NCBI GenBank assembly: GCA_934130045.1
Contig: CAKOXI010000041.1
Location: forward strand, 1 to 6,927
From: an uncultured Bacilli bacterium
GTDB lineage: Bacteria > Bacillota_I > Bacilli_A > RF39 > UBA660
Direction: 5' to 3'
DNA: 6,927 bases
Made by a program: the position numbers and the translations under genes. Positions 6,356-6,927 of the stretch are shown here, in pieces (the first letter of the stretch is position 1; each line of letters begins with the position of its first letter). The notes under the pieces were generated by a model that saw only the letters and a program-made list of their open reading frames with translations, ran no database searches and was not told the DNA's origin.

Positions 6356-6372
6356 TTTGGACAATGTCCAAA
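6356..6372. promoter_or_regulatory. 17-bp palindrome (operator candidate) at the promoter of the 43-aa gene
   Basis: TTTGGACA-A-TGTCCAAA is a perfect 8+1+8 inverted repeat. It overlaps the likely -10 and start site of the minus promoter, the classical place for a repressor. A third half-site GTCC at 6351-6354 allows an alternative minus-strand RNA hairpin GUCC-AAAA-GGAC immediately before the ribosome site, so an RNA role is also possible. Confidence 0.55.
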
Positions 6373-6398
6373 TATCAAATATTTTTATATGTAGTCAA
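6369..6398 (-). promoter_or_regulatory. Promoter of the 43-aa gene
   Basis: Minus strand: TTGACT (6398-6393), 18-bp spacer, TATTTG (6374-6369), with TTTGATATT as an alternative extended -10. The spacer shares the 14-nt string AAAATATTTGATAT with plus promoter P2, so P2 and this promoter are near mirror images facing each other across the 43-aa gene. The start would be near 6362, within the palindrome. Confidence 0.45.
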
Positions 6399-6539
6399 TA
6401 AACATGGAATAAAGAGCAAAATTTCTTCATTGATTAAAAACCATTGACTTGCTACTACATTTTCTACATCGTTCGCTAGGTAAAGGTCAAAAGGAAATTG
6501 AAATAAAAAAATATTTTGTAAGTGAATGAAATGTAATGT
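6399..6539. other. Intergenic DNA with no supported gene
   Basis: No frame with a start and ribosome site was found. Two short plus-strand open stretches look slightly protein-like (from ATG 6365 to a stop near 6448, and a 31-codon stretch ending with LGKGQKEIEIKKYFVSE before the stop at about 6527), but they lie in different frames, lack Shine-Dalgarno sites and may be chance or decayed coding sequence. Confidence 0.3.
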
Positions 6540-6570
6540 AAAAAAAACACGACTTTTTTAATAAAAGTCG
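6540..6570 (-). terminator. Strong minus-strand terminator
   Basis: Minus strand: CGACTTTT / AAAAGTCG, an 8-bp stem (6570-6563 / 6557-6550) with a 5-nt loop, then TG and eight T (6547-6540). It has no plus-strand U-tract. It ends either the 64-aa gene's transcript, after a 3' UTR of about 110 nt, or a separate small RNA. Confidence 0.75.
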
Positions 6571-6645
6571 CTTGTCTAAATGACCACACTTTTTTAGATT
6601 TAACATGTTGTTATAGCTTAACTGGAACTAACAACACTATAAAAC
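6540..6645 (-). ncRNA. Possible small structured RNA, tracrRNA-like in layout
   Basis: On the minus strand a roughly 106-nt segment ends in a strong terminator (6540-6570). Its 5' part includes the pairing TGTTGTTA / TAACAACA (6606-6613 / 6629-6636). The complementary plus strand from 6610 to 6645 is exactly 36 nt, begins GTTATAGC, ends CTATAAAAC and has GTTATAG/CTATAA mini-palindromic ends, as many type II CRISPR repeats do. A middle pairing TCTAAA / TTTAGA precedes the terminator. The order anti-repeat, small hairpin, terminator matches tracrRNAs. No CRISPR array, cas gene or clear promoter is in the window, so this may equally be a 3' UTR or another small RNA. Confidence 0.25.
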
Positions 6646-6671
6646 TCTAACTTAATTGTTAGAGTTTTTTT
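6641..6671 (+). terminator. Strong plus-strand terminator overlapping the end of the 64-aa gene
   Basis: An 11-bp perfect stem AAAACTCTAAC (6641-6651) / GTTAGAGTTTT (6658-6668) with a 6-nt loop leads into seven T (6665-6671) on the plus strand. The minus-strand stop codon of the 64-aa gene (6652-6654) lies in the loop, and on that strand only TTTT, inside the stem, then ATAG follow. No plus-strand gene precedes it, which suggests a plus-strand non-coding transcript. Confidence 0.7.
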
Positions 6672-6846
6672 GTTGTTCACATTGTTTTATATATTCTTTT
6701 TCACTTAATTTATTATTAGAATTATTGTTTTTTAATATTTTTTTAATTTCTTCAAGTTCATAATCAATATTACTTAAATTGTTTAAAATTAATATTAAAA
6801 TTATTATTAATAAAATTGGTGTTATTAAATTTAAAATAAATATCAT
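6652..6846 (-). CDS. Small membrane-anchored protein, 64 aa, unknown function
   Basis: From ATG 6846 to TAA 6652 this encodes 64 residues. Residues 2-22 form one strongly hydrophobic span (IFILNLITPILLIIILILIL), followed by a charged helix IDYELEEIKKILK (27-39) with coiled-coil-like spacing, an Asn-rich linker (40-46) and a polar tail with Cys56. The likely form is an N-terminally anchored protein with a cytoplasmic or external helical tail. No good ribosome site precedes ATG 6846. A GTG at 6876-6874 would add ten residues (giving 74) but lies in the loop of a large hairpin and also lacks one, so the start is uncertain. The organisation resembles many uncharacterised Firmicutes small membrane proteins; no family is recognised. 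Confidence 0.5.
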   Translation of the reverse strand: MIFILNLITPILLIIILILILNNLSNIDYELEEIKKILKNNNSNNKLSEKEYIKQCEQQKNSNN

Positions 6847-6854
6847 ATAATTTG

Positions 6855-6907
6855 AGACTGCTGAAAAAGTATACACAGATTACTGTAAATATTTCAGTAG
6901 TCTTTTT
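6855..6907 (+). terminator. Long hairpin with T-tract, plus-oriented terminator
   Basis: AGACTGCTGAAA (6855-6866) pairs over 12 positions, one of them G-T, with TTTCAGTAGTCT (6892-6903), and TTTTT ends at 6907. Inside the 25-nt apical region is a further ACAG-ATTA-CTGT hairpin (6875-6886). Plus-strand orientation fits a terminator although no plus gene precedes it. On the minus strand it would be a structured leader of the 64-aa gene. Confidence 0.55.
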
Positions 6908-6911
6908 ATTT

Positions 6912-6920
6912 TGATATAAT
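6912..6920 (+). promoter_or_regulatory. Extended -10 promoter reading out of the window
   Basis: TGA-TATAAT (6912-6920), directly after a terminator, repeats the arrangement seen before topB. The -35 position is poor. It probably drives a plus-strand gene beyond the right edge. The same TA-rich stretch on the minus strand (TATATT) could serve as -10 for the 64-aa gene. Confidence 0.4.
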
Positions 6921-6927
6921 ATATATG

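Noticed and set aside
6144..6398. Mobile element (MITE-like) or invertible segment bounded by inverted TTGAC...AAAATATTTGATAT arms
   Set aside because: The similarity is limited to promoter-type sequence, target-site duplications are not visible and no transposase or nearby invertase is present; shared promoter consensus explains it better.
6365..6527. Two short plus-strand frames that might be remains of one decayed gene
   Set aside because: Different frames, no ribosome sites, no recognisable family; insufficient to call a pseudogene.
6333..6651. Known housekeeping RNA (tmRNA, RNase P, SRP, 6S) or tRNA
   Set aside because: None of the conserved sequence signatures of these RNAs was seen on either strand here or elsewhere in the window.

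Overview
The window is very AT-rich, with A/T-ending codons, standard-code TGG tryptophan, TAA stops throughout and Shine-Dalgarno sites of the AGGTGA / AAGGAG type. The gene set (RarA, XerD next to DeoB, a Firmicutes-style TopB, a ZIP transporter) points to a low-GC Bacillota or Mycoplasmatota-like bacterium. The standard code argues against Mycoplasma/Spiroplasma. The xerD-deoB pairing is the one known from Bacillus and relatives (ripX-drm). No species assignment is possible from the sequence alone.

Layout. Positions 1-280 (minus) hold the N-terminus of rarA, cut by the window edge. A divergent 141-bp gap carries a perfect-consensus promoter that drives xerD (422-1315) and, 25 bp later, deoB (1341-2504), closed by a terminator at 2503-2530. 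topB (2570-4672) follows from an extended -10 promoter and ends in its own terminator (4671-4704). A ZIP-family metal transporter (4734-5498) is the last large plus-strand gene. It converges at a shared hairpin (5519-5538) with two small minus-strand genes: a 36-aa single-span membrane peptide (5763-5873) and a 55-aa Asn-rich soluble peptide (5546-5713).

The right-hand 1.4 kb (about 5500-6927) is mostly non-coding or small-gene DNA rich in signals. It has two plus-facing promoters preceded by a shared 26-nt element. A 43-aa minus-strand gene (6201-6332) has a strong ribosome site and a 17-bp palindrome over its promoter, and one of the plus promoters points straight through it in antisense. 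Next come a possible small structured minus-strand RNA ending at 6540, a small membrane protein gene (6652-6846), and two plus-oriented terminators with no plus-strand gene before them.

How the genes fit together. The left part is housekeeping: replication-fork maintenance (RarA), chromosome dimer resolution (XerD), pentose phosphate/nucleoside salvage (DeoB), decatenation (TopB) and metal uptake (ZIP). The right part is the place to look for something undescribed: a 43-aa gene with antisense transcription and an operator-like palindrome, and an RNA whose 36-nt segment resembles a type II CRISPR repeat/anti-repeat. No array or cas gene is visible, so that last reading is speculative.
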